Below are positions 1-9,512 of a DNA stretch of 64,000 nt, piece after piece; position 1 is the stretch's first letter; each line of letters starts with the position of its first letter. The stretch covers positions 225,021 through 289,020 of the forward strand of contig NZ_FUWZ01000007.1 of NCBI RefSeq assembly GCF_900167135.1, in the 5' to 3' direction. This DNA is from Chitinophaga eiseniae. GTDB taxonomy: Bacteria > Bacteroidota > Bacteroidia > Chitinophagales > Chitinophagaceae. The position numbers and the translations under genes were made by a program. Under the pieces are notes generated by a model, which saw only the letters and a program-made list of their open reading frames with translations, was not told where the DNA came from and searched no databases.

Positions 1-233
1 AATGGTCATGGATTCGACTCTTTGGGGATCGATGAGGCTGTCTGCGAGGTGTCTTTCTATTGTGTATTTTTTGAGTAAATGATACCAACTTCAAAAGTTC
101 CATAAATGTAGCTATATTTTCGTATAGCCTTTAACGATGCTTTTCTTTTAATTACAAACAACCCGTGTAATTATTAGAATATTAACTATCAACAAACTAC
201 AATTAACATTAAATTTTATGTTTTGAAAATACC

Positions 234-256
234 CAAATGCGGGCAGAGCGCATTTG
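234..256. promoter_or_regulatory. 8-bp inverted repeat overlapping the SusC -33 box
   Basis: CAAATGCG at 234-241 is mirrored perfectly by CGCATTTG at 249-256 with a 7-nt spacer. The TTTG of the candidate -33 box (253-256) is the end of the right arm, so a dimeric regulator bound here would cover the promoter. Operator function is inferred from position only. Confidence 0.4.
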
Positions 257-284
257 ACTTTCGTCTTTCCTTGATGTATCTTTT
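253..284 (+). promoter_or_regulatory. Candidate Bacteroidota promoter for SusC/SusD
   Basis: TTTG at 253-256, 20-nt spacer, then TATCTTTT at 277-284, one base off TAnnTTTG. It would start RNA near 291, about 30 nt before the SusC start codon. Confidence 0.45.
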
Positions 285-322
285 ATTTATATTCTTAAAA
301 CCAAAGTCTAAATCACAACACC

Positions 323-3300
323 ATGAAATCAATCTGTACATTGATGCTGGTGGTGGGCGCTTTCCTGTTTATTCCCATCTCTTATTTGCACGCCCAACCC
401 CGTATGATAAAAGGCCATGTGGCCGCTGCCGGTACCAACACCCCCTTGCCAGGGGTAACGGTCCAGGTTAAAGGTACCAGTCGTGGTACTACTACCGATC
501 CCGACGGAAGTTTTCGTATTGAGGCGCCCGGTGGTGCGGGCATCCTCGTTTTCAGCTTTGTGGGGTACCTCACTCAGGAAGTTCCCATCGGCAGCCAGTC
601 CACCCTGAACGTAACGCTACAGCCGGACACCCGCAGCCTGGAACAGGTAGTGGTTACCGCCATGGGCATCAAAAAGGAAAAGCGGGCTATCGGTTACGCT
701 ATCCAGGACGTGTCCGGCGCTGACCTCATGCAGTCCAAACAGTCCAATGTGGTCAATGCCCTGCAGGGTAAAGTGGCCGGCGTACAGATCTCCAGCGGCG
801 GCGGCGCCCCCGGCCAGGGCTCCCGCATCCTTATCCGCGGTATTAATTCACTGGACCCCACCCGCGATAATCAGCCCCTTTTTGTCATCGATGGCATCAC
901 CATGGACAACAATACCTACACGACGGGTAATGCAGACACCCGCGGCATGAGTAACCGTGCGGCAGACATCAACCCCGATGACATTGAAAGCATCTCCGTC
1001 CTGAAAGGAGGCGCGGCTACCGCATTGTACGGCCTTCGTGCCGCCAGCGGCGCCGTGATCATCACCACCAAGTCCGGCAGGGCAGGCCGCACCCGCGTTA
1101 GCTTTACCACTACCGCCGGATTCGATAAGGTAGGTAAAACCCCCGATGTGCAAATGCAATACACCCAGGGTAATAATGGCCAATATGACAACCAGAGCTT
1201 CTGGCCGGCATGGGGCCCCTCTGTGGAAGATGCCCGTAAACTGGACCCCGACCACCCGGCTTCCCTGTACAACAACTACAAACAAGCCTATAACACCGGC
1301 TCCCAATACCGCAACACACTGGCGATCAGCGGTGGCACGGAAAAAGTCGTGTATGCGGCATCGTTATCCCAGTTCAACCAGAACGGCATCATCCCTTTCA
1401 GCAACTACCAGAACTACTCCGCCCGCGTCAACGGCGATATCCGCTTCAGCGAAAAAGTAAAAATGGGCGTAGCCCTCAACTATATCAACTCCGGCGGTAA
1501 CCGCGCCAACGCAGACCGCTACGGCGAACAGATCATCTACTGGTCGCCCCGCTGGAACATGCGCGACTACCTGAAACCGGACGGTACCCAACAGACCTAC
1601 GGCACAACAGACAACCCGGTGTACACCCTGTACAGCAACCGCTTCGGGGATAATGTCAACCGCCTGATCGGCAACATCAATTTCACCTATTCACCGTTCA
1701 AATGGCTGGACGTCCTCTATCGCGCGGGTACCGACTTTTATACGGACAACCGCCGCCACACCGGCCCCGGTCCCAAAGGCATCGCCGGAGAGGTGGTCAG
1801 CACCGACAACGGCTTCGGCTTCGTGAACGAATACACGCTGAATCAACGTTCCCTCAGCTCTACCCTCATTCTGAACTTCAAAAACAATATCACCTCCAAA
1901 CTGACGTCCGACCTGAAACTGGGACATGACCTGTTTGACCGGCGCCTCAAACGCCTCTCTACTGAAGGCGATACCCTCGACATCCCGGACCTGCTGATCA
2001 TGCAGAATGCCAAAAAAATCGTCTCCTCCCAATACATGGAGAACTACTATCTCATCGGCGTATTCGGCGACTGGACCCTGTCATGGGACCGCTGGCTGTA
2101 CCTCACGCTCTCCGGCCGGACGGATATCAGCTCCTCCCTGCCTGTCGGCAAACGTGCGTTCTTCTATCCCTCCGTGAGCCTGTCTTATCTCTTTACCGAC
2201 CACCTGAAAATCCCCGAGAGCGTACTCTCTTATGGTAAAGTGCGGACCTCCTGGGCCAGGGTAGGTAAAGATGCGCTGCCTTATAACACCGGCTCCGGTT
2301 ATATCCCGCTCGTCAACGGACCCATCGATAATAACGTCATCGGATGGACCCGCGCCGACCGCTACGGAGACGCACAGCTGAAACCGGAGTTCACCAACAC
2401 CTTCGAGGTGGGCGCCGAACTGCGTTTCCTGCAGGACCGTATAGGCATCGACTTTGCCTGGTACACCTCCAAAAGCACTGACCTGCTGATACCGGTAAAA
2501 CTGTCCAGCGCTACCGGTTATGAAGACTTCTATACCAACGCCGGCTCCATCCGCAACCGTGGCATAGAAATAGCATTTAACGCCACCCCCATCAAAAAAA
2601 CAAAGTTCCGGTGGGACATGCGCATTAACTTCTCCGCCAACCGCAACGAGGTGCTGAGCCTCGGCAAAGGACTCTCCGAAGTAGTGGTGGGCAACCAGTT
2701 CGGCTATGCCGGTTCCACCGCTACCATGAAGTACCTCCCCGGTTACCCGGTAGGCGCCATCTTCGGTACCAGTTACCTGCGGTATACCGGCGGGCAGCCG
2801 GACAACAGCATCCTGATCGACTACAGCCGTCCGGTACAGATAGCCGCCAGTGGCAGCCAGGCCGGTTTCCCGATGATCAACGCCAGTCAGAAATACCTGG
2901 GCAACTCACAGCCCAAATGGATCGGAGCCATTACCAACACCGTCACTTACGGACCACTCAGTCTCTCTGTATTGATAGACACCCGTCAGGGCGCCAAAAA
3001 ATACAACCAGCTGGCCAACTTCATGTCGGCCTTCGGTGAGTCAGCGATCACGGCAGACCGTTTTTCCAGCAAAGTGTTCGAAGGCGTGTTGCCGGACGGT
3101 ACGCCCAACAGCCAGGTCGTATACCTGCAACAGGCCAAAGGGCCGGACGGCCGTAACTATGGCGGCGGCTTCTATCGTAATGTATACCGCGGGGTGACAG
3201 AGAACTTCGTGGAAAATGCGTCCTGGATACGGCTGCGCAACGTTAGCCTCTCCTGGCAGTTGCCATCCAAATTCCTGTCCCGTACCCACCTGATCTCAGC

Positions 3301-3466
3301 GGCCAACCTGACGCTTACCGGCAATAACATCTGGTTGCACACCAAATACACCGGCTTCGATCCGGAGTCCAGCTCCCTGAACGCGGGCAGCAACATAGAC
3401 GCCTTTGCCGGCTTCACGTACCCGACTACACGTAGTTACATGGCCTCCCTGAACGTCACCTTCTAA
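323..3466 (+). CDS. SusC/RagA family TonB-linked outer membrane protein
   Basis: A 1047-aa outer-membrane barrel that, in this family, imports oligosaccharides or peptides using TonB energy. Residues 1-25 are a signal peptide ending in HAQ. Residues about 28-105 form a CarboxypepD_reg beta-sandwich (GVTVQVKGT, FSFVGY). The SusC signature LEQVVVTAMG follows, then the plug with ALQGKVAGVQIS and LIRGI, then the barrel ending in an aromatic (NVTF). The ATG at 323 is chosen because it gives a clean signal peptide and sits just after a candidate promoter. The SusD-like lipoprotein starts 12 bp downstream, so the two form an operon and a pedestal-bin importer. No glycoside hydrolase is adjacent, so the substrate cannot be named. 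Confidence 0.95.
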   Translation: MKSICTLMLVVGAFLFIPISYLHAQPRMIKGHVAAAGTNTPLPGVTVQVKGTSRGTTTDPDGSFRIEAPGGAGILVFSFVGYLTQEVPIGSQSTLNVTLQPDTRSLEQVVVTAMGIKKEKRAIGYAIQDVSGADLMQSKQSNVVNALQGKVAGVQISSGGGAPGQGSRILIRGINSLDPTRDNQPLFVIDGITMDNNTYTTGNADTRGMSNRAADINPDDIESISVLKGGAATALYGLRAASGAVIITTKSGRAGRTRVSFTTTAGFDKVGKTPDVQMQYTQGNNGQYDNQSFWPAWGPSVEDARKLDPDHPASLYNNYKQAYNTGSQYRNTLAISGGTEKVVYAASLSQFNQNGIIPFSNYQNYSARVNGDIRFSEKVKMGVALNYINSGGNRANADRYGEQIIYWSPRWNMRDYLKPDGTQQTYGTTDNPVYTLYSNRFGDNVNRLIGNINFTYSPFKWLDVLYRAGTDFYTDNRRHTGPGPKGIAGEVVSTDNGFGFVNEYTLNQRSLSSTLILNFKNNITSKLTSDLKLGHDLFDRRLKRLSTEGDTLDIPDLLIMQNAKKIVSSQYMENYYLIGVFGDWTLSWDRWLYLTLSGRTDISSSLPVGKRAFFYPSVSLSYLFTDHLKIPESVLSYGKVRTSWARVGKDALPYNTGSGYIPLVNGPIDNNVIGWTRADRYGDAQLKPEFTNTFEVGAELRFLQDRIGIDFAWYTSKSTDLLIPVKLSSATGYEDFYTNAGSIRNRGIEIAFNATPIKKTKFRWDMRINFSANRNEVLSLGKGLSEVVVGNQFGYAGSTATMKYLPGYPVGAIFGTSYLRYTGGQPDNSILIDYSRPVQIAASGSQAGFPMINASQKYLGNSQPKWIGAITNTVTYGPLSLSVLIDTRQGAKKYNQLANFMSAFGESAITADRFSSKVFEGVLPDGTPNSQVVYLQQAKGPDGRNYGGGFYRNVYRGVTENFVENASWIRLRNVSLSWQLPSKFLSRTHLISAANLTLTGNNIWLHTKYTGFDPESSSLNAGSNIDAFAGFTYPTTRSYMASLNVTF

Positions 3467-3478
3467 ATTGCTTCCATC

Positions 3479-4885
3479 ATGAAAAGGATACACACCATAT
3501 TATATATTGTCTTGTTCGCCATACTCATCGCCGGTTGTAAAAAGCAGCTGGATATCAACGATAACCCCAACCAGGCGGTAGTACCGCCTATGAACGGGTT
3601 GCTGGCGTCCACCACTTATTTTACTTCGTATAATGTATACCGTGTGAGTAACATCACCTCCTACTTTGTGCAGTACCTGGCGTCGCCCAACGCCAACGGC
3701 GCCAGCGACACCTACGAGGTGACGGATTACACCACCACCTGGAAAGCGCTGTACGATAATATGACCGACCTGCACGACCTGATCGCCCAGGCCCGCACCG
3801 CCGGCGCCGACTACCACGTAGGGGCAGCCGAAGTGATGATGGCCATCAACCTGGAAATGCTGAACGATATGTGGGGCGCCGTTCCCTACACACAGGCGTT
3901 TAATACCAGCTTCCTGCAACCTGCCTATACACCGGACGACAGCGTATACCTGCAATGCATCGCCCTGCTGGACGACGGCATCACCCGCCTGAAAAGCACC
4001 AGCTCCAAATATGAGCTGGATGCTACCAAGGACCTGGTCCACAGCGGTAAACCGGCTGCATGGATTAAGACTGCCTATACGGTTAAAGCCCGGTTGCTGA
4101 ACCATATCACCCGCAAGGGCAACTATGATGCGGCCGCCGTGCTGGCTGCTCTCGCCAACGGCTATACGGACAATGCGGACGATGCGCAGCTGGTACGGTT
4201 CCAGTCCCTCAGTCCGTGGAACCAGGCCGCAGTGAACAACGTCAACAACCTGCTCGACGGCTGGCTGAGCGCTCATTTTGTAGAGGCCCTCAACGGTAAA
4301 ACTTTCGGCGTTTTCGATCCGCGGCTACCACTTATTACTGATACCACCCGCTTCGGCGACTACCGCGGCACCGTTAACGGCGCCGGCAGGGTAGGCTCAG
4401 GTACCAACCGTGAAGAGTGTTACCTGTCGCAGAAAGGATTTTATTCCAAACCCGGCGCTCCGCTGCTGCTGGCCACCCATGCGGAAGCCCGCTTCATACA
4501 GGCGGAAGCTGCTTTCCGCAGTGGCAACAAGCCCCTGGCTTATCAGGCCTATATTCAGGGCATCACCGTGAACATGAACAAACTGGGCGTAGACGGCGCA
4601 AAGCGGGACGCCTACCTTACCAATCCTGCCGTGGCTGTGGGAGAGGCCGGCCTCACACTGGCGCTTATCCTGAAAGAAAAATACGTGGCACAGTTCCTGC
4701 ACCCCGACACCTGGAACGACGCCCGTCGCTATGACTATCAATACAAGGATTTTAATATGCCGGTGAATGCGCAACTGCCAACCTTCATCCGCCGCGTCGC
4801 TTATCCCGATTCGGAGAAAAGCCGCAACGGCGCTAACGTGCCGTCTGTAACGCTGACGGATAAAGTCTGGTGGGACAAACAGTGA
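3479..4885 (+). CDS. SusD/RagB family nutrient-binding outer membrane lipoprotein
   Basis: 468-aa surface lipoprotein that caps the SusC barrel and binds the substrate. The N-terminus is a lipoprotein signal with lipobox LIAGC, Cys20 being the lipidated residue. The body is mostly helical TPR-like sequence; LNDMWGAVPYTQAF and the C-terminal LILKEKYVAQF/TWNDARRY stretches are typical of the SusD-like_2 branch. It lies 12 bp after the SusC gene on the same strand and is followed by a strong terminator, so the transcription unit is probably just these two genes. The ligand is unknown. Confidence 0.93.
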   Translation: MKRIHTILYIVLFAILIAGCKKQLDINDNPNQAVVPPMNGLLASTTYFTSYNVYRVSNITSYFVQYLASPNANGASDTYEVTDYTTTWKALYDNMTDLHDLIAQARTAGADYHVGAAEVMMAINLEMLNDMWGAVPYTQAFNTSFLQPAYTPDDSVYLQCIALLDDGITRLKSTSSKYELDATKDLVHSGKPAAWIKTAYTVKARLLNHITRKGNYDAAAVLAALANGYTDNADDAQLVRFQSLSPWNQAAVNNVNNLLDGWLSAHFVEALNGKTFGVFDPRLPLITDTTRFGDYRGTVNGAGRVGSGTNREECYLSQKGFYSKPGAPLLLATHAEARFIQAEAAFRSGNKPLAYQAYIQGITVNMNKLGVDGAKRDAYLTNPAVAVGEAGLTLALILKEKYVAQFLHPDTWNDARRYDYQYKDFNMPVNAQLPTFIRRVAYPDSEKSRNGANVPSVTLTDKVWWDKQ

Positions 4886-4911
4886 TGACCTGGATAAATG
4901 AATAAATAAGC

Positions 4912-4945
4912 GCCCGTTTGGTAGTTGTGCCAAACGGGCTTTTAT
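4912..4945 (+). terminator. Rho-independent terminator after SusD
   Basis: Stem GCCCGTTTG (4912-4920) pairs with CAAACGGGC (4931-4939) across a 10-nt loop, followed by TTTTATTT. It closes the SusC/SusD unit. Confidence 0.85.
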
Positions 4946-4985
4946 TTGTATGCTATCATCGCAATACGTTAAATAAAATAATTGT

Positions 4986-5516
4986 ATGTCTTATATCAAT
5001 GTAGTAATGTCCCTCAAAGAATTCCTGCCCTATGTGGCGGATATTCTGCAGAAAAACGAGGGTGACTTCTTTATAGAAAAACGGAACGGCAGCGGGACCA
5101 TCCTCGTAGAAAAAGTGGCCGTGCAGGCAGGGAGCATCGACATGGAAGATAACCGGGGCAAAAACCTCGACTTTTTCATTTTGTCAGACCCGGCTTACAA
5201 CTTAACCCAACACCGGCCGTACGATGATGAAACAGCGCCTTTTGTGATTGTTGGACAAGGAGGGCGTGAAACAGCGGATAGCATTGAACGGATTGCATTA
5301 AGGGTGCTTTCGAAGACACCTGATAAGAATACCGCCCGGATTTTTAATGCCATCAAAAACAAGTTAAAGAAAGACGATACGATAGGAAGGGGAATAGAGG
5401 GAGGCTCAAGATTCCATGACAGTTATTTCTATGAAAAGAAATATGTCGGCGTGAAAACGATGAAAACAGATTTTCATAATGATAAAGCTGCCGGGATTAA
5501 AATAAAGCAGGAATAA
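4986..5516 (+). CDS. Hypothetical protein, 176 aa
   Basis: I do not recognise a family. The product is soluble, with no signal peptide or membrane segment. The N-terminal third is a mixed alpha/beta segment (LKEFLPYVADILQ, GDFFIEKRNGSGTILV), the middle is polar, and the C-terminus is lysine-rich (KNKLKKDD, GIKIKQE). A second ATG eight codons in (MSLKEF) is an equally possible start. The gene stands alone between two terminators. The stop codon lies inside the stem of the downstream terminator. It could be a lineage-restricted protein; codon choice looks more A/T-rich than in the flanking transport genes, which I judged by eye only. Confidence 0.6.
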   Translation: MSYINVVMSLKEFLPYVADILQKNEGDFFIEKRNGSGTILVEKVAVQAGSIDMEDNRGKNLDFFILSDPAYNLTQHRPYDDETAPFVIVGQGGRETADSIERIALRVLSKTPDKNTARIFNAIKNKLKKDDTIGRGIEGGSRFHDSYFYEKKYVGVKTMKTDFHNDKAAGIKIKQE

Positions 5517-5538
5517 CGGGTTGGTTATTCCTGCTTTG
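5507..5538. terminator. Bidirectional terminator between convergent genes
   Basis: GCAGGAATAAC (5507-5517) pairs perfectly with GTTATTCCTGC (5524-5534) over a 6-nt loop. T-rich sequence follows on the plus strand and AATAAA precedes it, so it can serve both the plus-strand hypothetical gene and the minus-strand exporter gene. Confidence 0.8.
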
Positions 5539-5542
5539 TTAT

Positions 5543-6787
5543 TTATCTGAAAACGAGGTATGCTACAATCAGCGTAAAGAATACATTGAACAGTTGCGCA
5601 ATAATAAATGCTATGGCCGGCCTGCCGTTTTCCACTTTAAAGATATCGGTGAATTTGGTTTCAAGACCGATGCAGGTAAAGGCGAGGGCGAACCAGTAGG
5701 TCTGCAATTCTTTCAGGGAGCCTTTGGCAGCGGCTACTACCGGTGCCGGCAATACGAAAGAAAACAGGAGGGAGGCCACAATAAAGCCCAGCACAAACTT
5801 GGGGAACCTGTCCCAGATGGTACGGAGCGTTGGTTTTTCCACGTTGCCTTCTTTTTTGGTGTAAGACCAGTAAAGGGAGATGATGAAAGCGGCCAGCCCG
5901 AGCAGCACGTTCTGAGAGAATTTCACGATGGTGGCATATTTCAGGGCTTCGTCCCCCAGTTTGGTACCGGCGGCCACTACGGCCCCGGAGGTGTCGATAG
6001 TGCCGCCCAGCCAGGCGCCCGCCACAGCAGGAGACATACCGGCCCATACCGCGATACCGGGCATGACGAGCATCATTGGAATGGCGACGATCATTACCAG
6101 TGAAATAACATGGGAGAGTTTTTTATTATCTCCCTCAATAGCGCCGGAGGTGGCAATAGCGGCAGATACGCCGCAGATAGACACCGCGCTGGAAATCATC
6201 ATACGGAATTCGTCGTCCAGTCCCAGCATCTTGCACAACCAGAAGGTGAAATACCAGACCGTAAATACCACTACCACCGATTGAAGAATGCCCAGCAATC
6301 CTGCCTGCATGATATCGCCAAAGATAATATTGGTACCCAGCAGCACCAGGCCGATCTTGATGTACAGTTCTGTTTGCAGCGCCGGCTTCACCCACTGGGG
6401 CAGCCCGATCACATTGCTGATGAACAGGCCCAGGAGCAGGCTGAAAAGCACCACTTCAATGCCGAGCTCTTTGATAGCCTTGTTGGCGGTGATAATCTGC
6501 GCCAGCAGGGAAATAAGCACAATAGCCAGCAGCCCGGCCACCAGTGCGGCAGGTTTAAAATCGCCCGCCAGAAACCGCGCCAGCAACAGGCTTCCCAGTA
6601 CCCAGAGGAACAGGGCGCCGATATGCAGCAGGTTGGAAGTGTTGGTCAGTTGTGTCCATAGTTCATTGCCGGAAGACCAGCTGTATTTTGGCAATGCCGG
6701 CTTTAGCCCGGCCACCACCAGCGTGACGGTCAGGAAGGCGATGATCACCGCAATCCAGTCTTCATGAAGTTTCTTAGGTTGTAACAT
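5543..6787 (-). CDS. YeiH/UPF0324 family putative sulfate exporter
   Basis: 414-aa polytopic inner-membrane protein of the Cons_hypoth698 family. It shows about ten hydrophobic segments, starting at residue 13 (VIIAFLTVTLVVAGL). The family-typical core IKIGLVLLGTNIIFGDI and the conserved stretch MMISSAVSICGVSAAIA, with GGTIDTSGAV further on, are present. The family is annotated as a putative sulfate exporter because of taurine- and sulfur-linked neighbours in other bacteria; the transported solute here is not shown. It lies 30 bp after the minus-strand SpmA/SpmB-like gene and is probably its co-transcribed partner. An ATG start at 6787 fits the family length. Confidence 0.85.
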   Translation of the reverse strand: MLQPKKLHEDWIAVIIAFLTVTLVVAGLKPALPKYSWSSGNELWTQLTNTSNLLHIGALFLWVLGSLLLARFLAGDFKPAALVAGLLAIVLISLLAQIITANKAIKELGIEVVLFSLLLGLFISNVIGLPQWVKPALQTELYIKIGLVLLGTNIIFGDIMQAGLLGILQSVVVVFTVWYFTFWLCKMLGLDDEFRMMISSAVSICGVSAAIATSGAIEGDNKKLSHVISLVMIVAIPMMLVMPGIAVWAGMSPAVAGAWLGGTIDTSGAVVAAGTKLGDEALKYATIVKFSQNVLLGLAAFIISLYWSYTKKEGNVEKPTLRTIWDRFPKFVLGFIVASLLFSFVLPAPVVAAAKGSLKELQTYWFALAFTCIGLETKFTDIFKVENGRPAIAFIIAQLFNVFFTLIVAYLVFR

Positions 6788-6817
6788 AGGTCTGTAACTT
6801 ATACGCGCGTTTGAACG

Positions 6818-8050
6818 CTAGTGAAAAAAGAGGTACCCGAGGAGAATGGCGGACAGCAGCCCGAAGAAGTCAGCAATCAGCCCGGCTGCCAACGCGTAAC
6901 GGGTATTTTTAATGTTCACGGAACCGAAATACACGGCCAGTACGTAAAAAGTGGTTTCTGTAGTGCCCTGTATCACACTGGCCAGTTTGCCCTGGAACGA
7001 ATCGGCGCCGTAGCGGGTCATCACCTCGATCATCAGTCCTCTGGCACCACCGCCGCTCAATGGTTTCATCAGCGCTACCGGCAAGGCAGGTACGAAATCG
7101 GTATTAAAGCCCATCCATGAAAAGAGGCTGGCGATGGCGTTAATGATATAATCCATACAGCCGGTGGTGCGGAATACGCTGATGGCCACCAGGATACCTA
7201 CCAGGTAGGGGATGATCCTTACTGACACGTGGAACCCTTCTTTGGCACCCTCTATGAAATGATCATACACATTTAGTTTTTTGACGATACCCGCCCCCAG
7301 GAAGAGGATTACGATCGAGAAGATAACACCGCCCCCCAGGTTGCTCATGGTAGGACCGATCTTTTCTGCCGGCATGGTGCTTACCCAATAATACAAACCG
7401 GTCACCACCGCCGCAAAACCGCCCAGGAACACCAGTACCGGCAGTTTGAACAGGTTGATCCGCTGGTAGGCGGATACCGTGAACATACCTATAATAAACG
7501 CTACAAAAGTAGAAATCAGCGTAGGAACGAAAATATCAGCCGGGTTGGCAGCCCCGGCAGCCTTCCGGAGTGCGATCACCGAGGTAGGGATAAGCACCAC
7601 GCCGGCCGTGTTCAGCACCAGGAACATGATCTGCGGGTTGCTGGCTGTGTCCGGTTTGGTGTTCAGCTCTTGTAACTCCTTCATGCCTTTGAGCCCCATA
7701 GGGGTGGCGGCATTATCGAGCCCCAGCATACTGGCGGAGAAGTTCATCATCATGGAACCCATGGCCGGATGGCCTTTGGGAACTTCGGGAAACAGCTTGG
7801 AGAAAAAGGGATATACCAGTTTGGAGAAGCGGTTGATCATCCCGGCAGCCTCGCCCACCTTCATGATACCCAGCCAGAGCGTCATTACGCCAGCCAGTCC
7901 CAGGGAGATTTCGGCCCCGGTTTTGGCGCTGGCAAGCATACCGTTCATAATATCGCCGAAAATAGCCGTATCCTGTAAAAACACCGACTTGAAAACTGCC
8001 ACTACAAAAGCTATCAGGAAAAAGCCCAGCCAAACGTAGTTTAATGCCAT
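6818..8050 (-). CDS. SpmA/SpmB-like fusion, nucleoside recognition (Gate) domain membrane protein
   Basis: 410-aa membrane protein joining two Gate-type modules that are separate in Bacillus (SpmA and SpmB). The first half has GLAGVMTLWLGIMKVGEAAG and FSASMLGLDNAATPMGLK, hallmarks of SpmA. The second half has IPYLVGILVAISVFRTTG and LSGGGARGLMIEVM, as in SpmB. It resembles nucleoside-recognition transporters, but no substrate is established for this fused form in non-sporulating Bacteroidota. It is first in a two-gene minus-strand unit with the YeiH-like exporter, so both may handle small anions or metabolites. It is divergent from ychF, with 67 bp between the start codons. Confidence 0.85.
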   Translation of the reverse strand: MALNYVWLGFFLIAFVVAVFKSVFLQDTAIFGDIMNGMLASAKTGAEISLGLAGVMTLWLGIMKVGEAAGMINRFSKLVYPFFSKLFPEVPKGHPAMGSMMMNFSASMLGLDNAATPMGLKGMKELQELNTKPDTASNPQIMFLVLNTAGVVLIPTSVIALRKAAGAANPADIFVPTLISTFVAFIIGMFTVSAYQRINLFKLPVLVFLGGFAAVVTGLYYWVSTMPAEKIGPTMSNLGGGVIFSIVILFLGAGIVKKLNVYDHFIEGAKEGFHVSVRIIPYLVGILVAISVFRTTGCMDYIINAIASLFSWMGFNTDFVPALPVALMKPLSGGGARGLMIEVMTRYGADSFQGKLASVIQGTTETTFYVLAVYFGSVNIKNTRYALAAGLIADFFGLLSAILLGYLFFH

Positions 8051-8094
8051 TAGATTATTGGTTTATTCAAGCAACAAATAAACTAAAATAAACT

Positions 8095-8102
8095 TATCTT
8101 TG
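8095..8102 (+). promoter_or_regulatory. -7 box TATCTTTG of ychF
   Basis: Perfect match to TAnnTTTG, 15 nt before the ychF ATG; no good -33 TTTG at the usual distance. Confidence 0.5.
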
Positions 8103-8117
8103 CGCAAATTTTAAAAA

Positions 8118-9221
8118 ATGGCTTTGCAAGTTGGAATTGTAGGATTGCCGAATGTAGGGAAATCGACATTATTTAACGCGGTGAGTAACAGCGCTAAGGC
8201 GCAGGCCAGCAACTACCGCTTCTGTACCATAGAACCTAACGTAGGACAGGTGGACGTGCCTGACACCCGTATGGACAAACTGGCTGAACTGGTGCAGCCC
8301 CAGCGCATCGTGCCTACTACTATCGAGTTTGTGGACATCGCCGGCCTGGTAAAAGGCGCCAGCAAAGGCGAAGGTCTGGGTAATAAATTCCTGGCCAATA
8401 TCCGCGAGGTAGACGCCATCGTGCACGTGATCCGCTGCTTCGAAGACGACAACATCCTCCGCGATGAAGGCGCCATCAACCCGGTAGCTGACAAGGAGAT
8501 CATCGATACCGAATTACAGCTCAAAGACCTCGAAAGCGTGGAACGTAAGGTAGCCCGCACAGAGAAAATGGCAAAAACCGGCGGCGACCCTAAAGCCAAA
8601 GCGGAATTTGAAGTGCTGAAAAGATGCCAGGAACACCTGGAGAAAGGCCGCAATATCCGTGAACTGGGCCTGAGCAAGGAAGATCGTGTAGCGATCGCCG
8701 ACCTGTTCCTGCTCACGGAAAAACCGGTACTGTACGTAGCCAACGTGGATGAAGCCTCCCTGCATACAGGCAACAAATACTCCGAAGCCCTGAAAGAAGG
8801 GGTGAAGGTCGAAAACGCTGAAGTGATCGTGATGAACAACACCATTGAAGCACAGATCTCCGAAATGGAAGATCCGGGCGATAAGGAAATGTTCCTCTCC
8901 GAGTACGGTCTCACCGAACCAGGCCTCAACCGCCTGATCCGATCCGCTTACAACCTGCTGGACCTGATCACCTACTTCACCGCAGGTGTACAGGAAGTAC
9001 GCGCCTGGACCATCCACAAAGGATGGAAAGCGCCGCAGGCTGCCAGCGTGATCCACACCGATTTTGAAAAAGGTTTCATCAAGGCGGAAGTAATCGCCTA
9101 TGATGACTATGTGAAATACGGCTCTGAATCCGGCGCCCGTGACAACGGCCGTCTGCGGATCGAAGGCAAGGAATACATCGTGGCCGACGGCGACGTAATG
9201 CACTTCCGTTTTAACGTGTAA
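8118..9221 (+). CDS. ychF: YchF/Obg-family redox-regulated ATPase
   Basis: 367-aa cytosolic P-loop protein of the translation-factor GTPase class that prefers ATP and binds ribosomes. Walker A GLPNVGKS is at residues 9-16 and the G3 motif DIAG at 73-76. The G4 position reads NVDE (209-212) rather than NKxD, which is the known reason YchF proteins favour ATP. A helical insert follows the G3 region, and the C-terminal TGS-like domain ends with DGDVMHFRFNV. Length is standard for the family. The gene stands alone, with a TAnnTTTG box before it and a GNRA-looped terminator after it. Confidence 0.97.
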   Translation: MALQVGIVGLPNVGKSTLFNAVSNSAKAQASNYRFCTIEPNVGQVDVPDTRMDKLAELVQPQRIVPTTIEFVDIAGLVKGASKGEGLGNKFLANIREVDAIVHVIRCFEDDNILRDEGAINPVADKEIIDTELQLKDLESVERKVARTEKMAKTGGDPKAKAEFEVLKRCQEHLEKGRNIRELGLSKEDRVAIADLFLLTEKPVLYVANVDEASLHTGNKYSEALKEGVKVENAEVIVMNNTIEAQISEMEDPGDKEMFLSEYGLTEPGLNRLIRSAYNLLDLITYFTAGVQEVRAWTIHKGWKAPQAASVIHTDFEKGFIKAEVIAYDDYVKYGSESGARDNGRLRIEGKEYIVADGDVMHFRFNV

Positions 9222-9284
9222 TCATTTCCGTTACAATAACGACTTTCATGATACTCAAACGCATGAAGGTTACAACAAAACCAG

Positions 9285-9313
9285 GAGCGTCTCAGCAATG
9301 AGACGCTCTTTTT
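9285..9313 (+). terminator. Terminator after ychF
   Basis: GAGCGTCTCA (9285-9294) and TGAGACGCTC (9299-9308) form a perfect 10-bp stem capped by a GCAA tetraloop and followed by TTTTT. Confidence 0.88.
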
Positions 9314-9512
9314 CGTTGAAGGAATCCCAAAAAAAACAGAAAATTTCTTATCAAGTTATATTCTGTCGCATTGCTGCGGTACGCCCGCTAATGCCCGCCC
9401 ACATTGAGGTTGGTCGCGGATAGGCGATCGCGTAAGTGCATCTCTCTAAAAAAAATATACTTGGCAAATTGGACTTATTTATTAGCTTAGCCTACTATTT
9501 TAATGTTAGCTC

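Larger units (their letters stand above)
1..322. other. Upstream region of the SusC gene, no gene seen
   Basis: AT-rich stretch with no convincing coding frame. The last 100 bases hold an inverted repeat and a promoter candidate for the SusC/SusD pair, listed separately. No anti-sigma or hybrid two-component regulator gene, common partners of SusC/D loci, is inside the window; one could lie to the left. Confidence 0.6.

Noticed and set aside
223..471. 82-aa open frame before and overlapping the SusC gene
   Set aside because: It overlaps the promoter and signal-peptide region of SusC in another frame and has no protein-like features.
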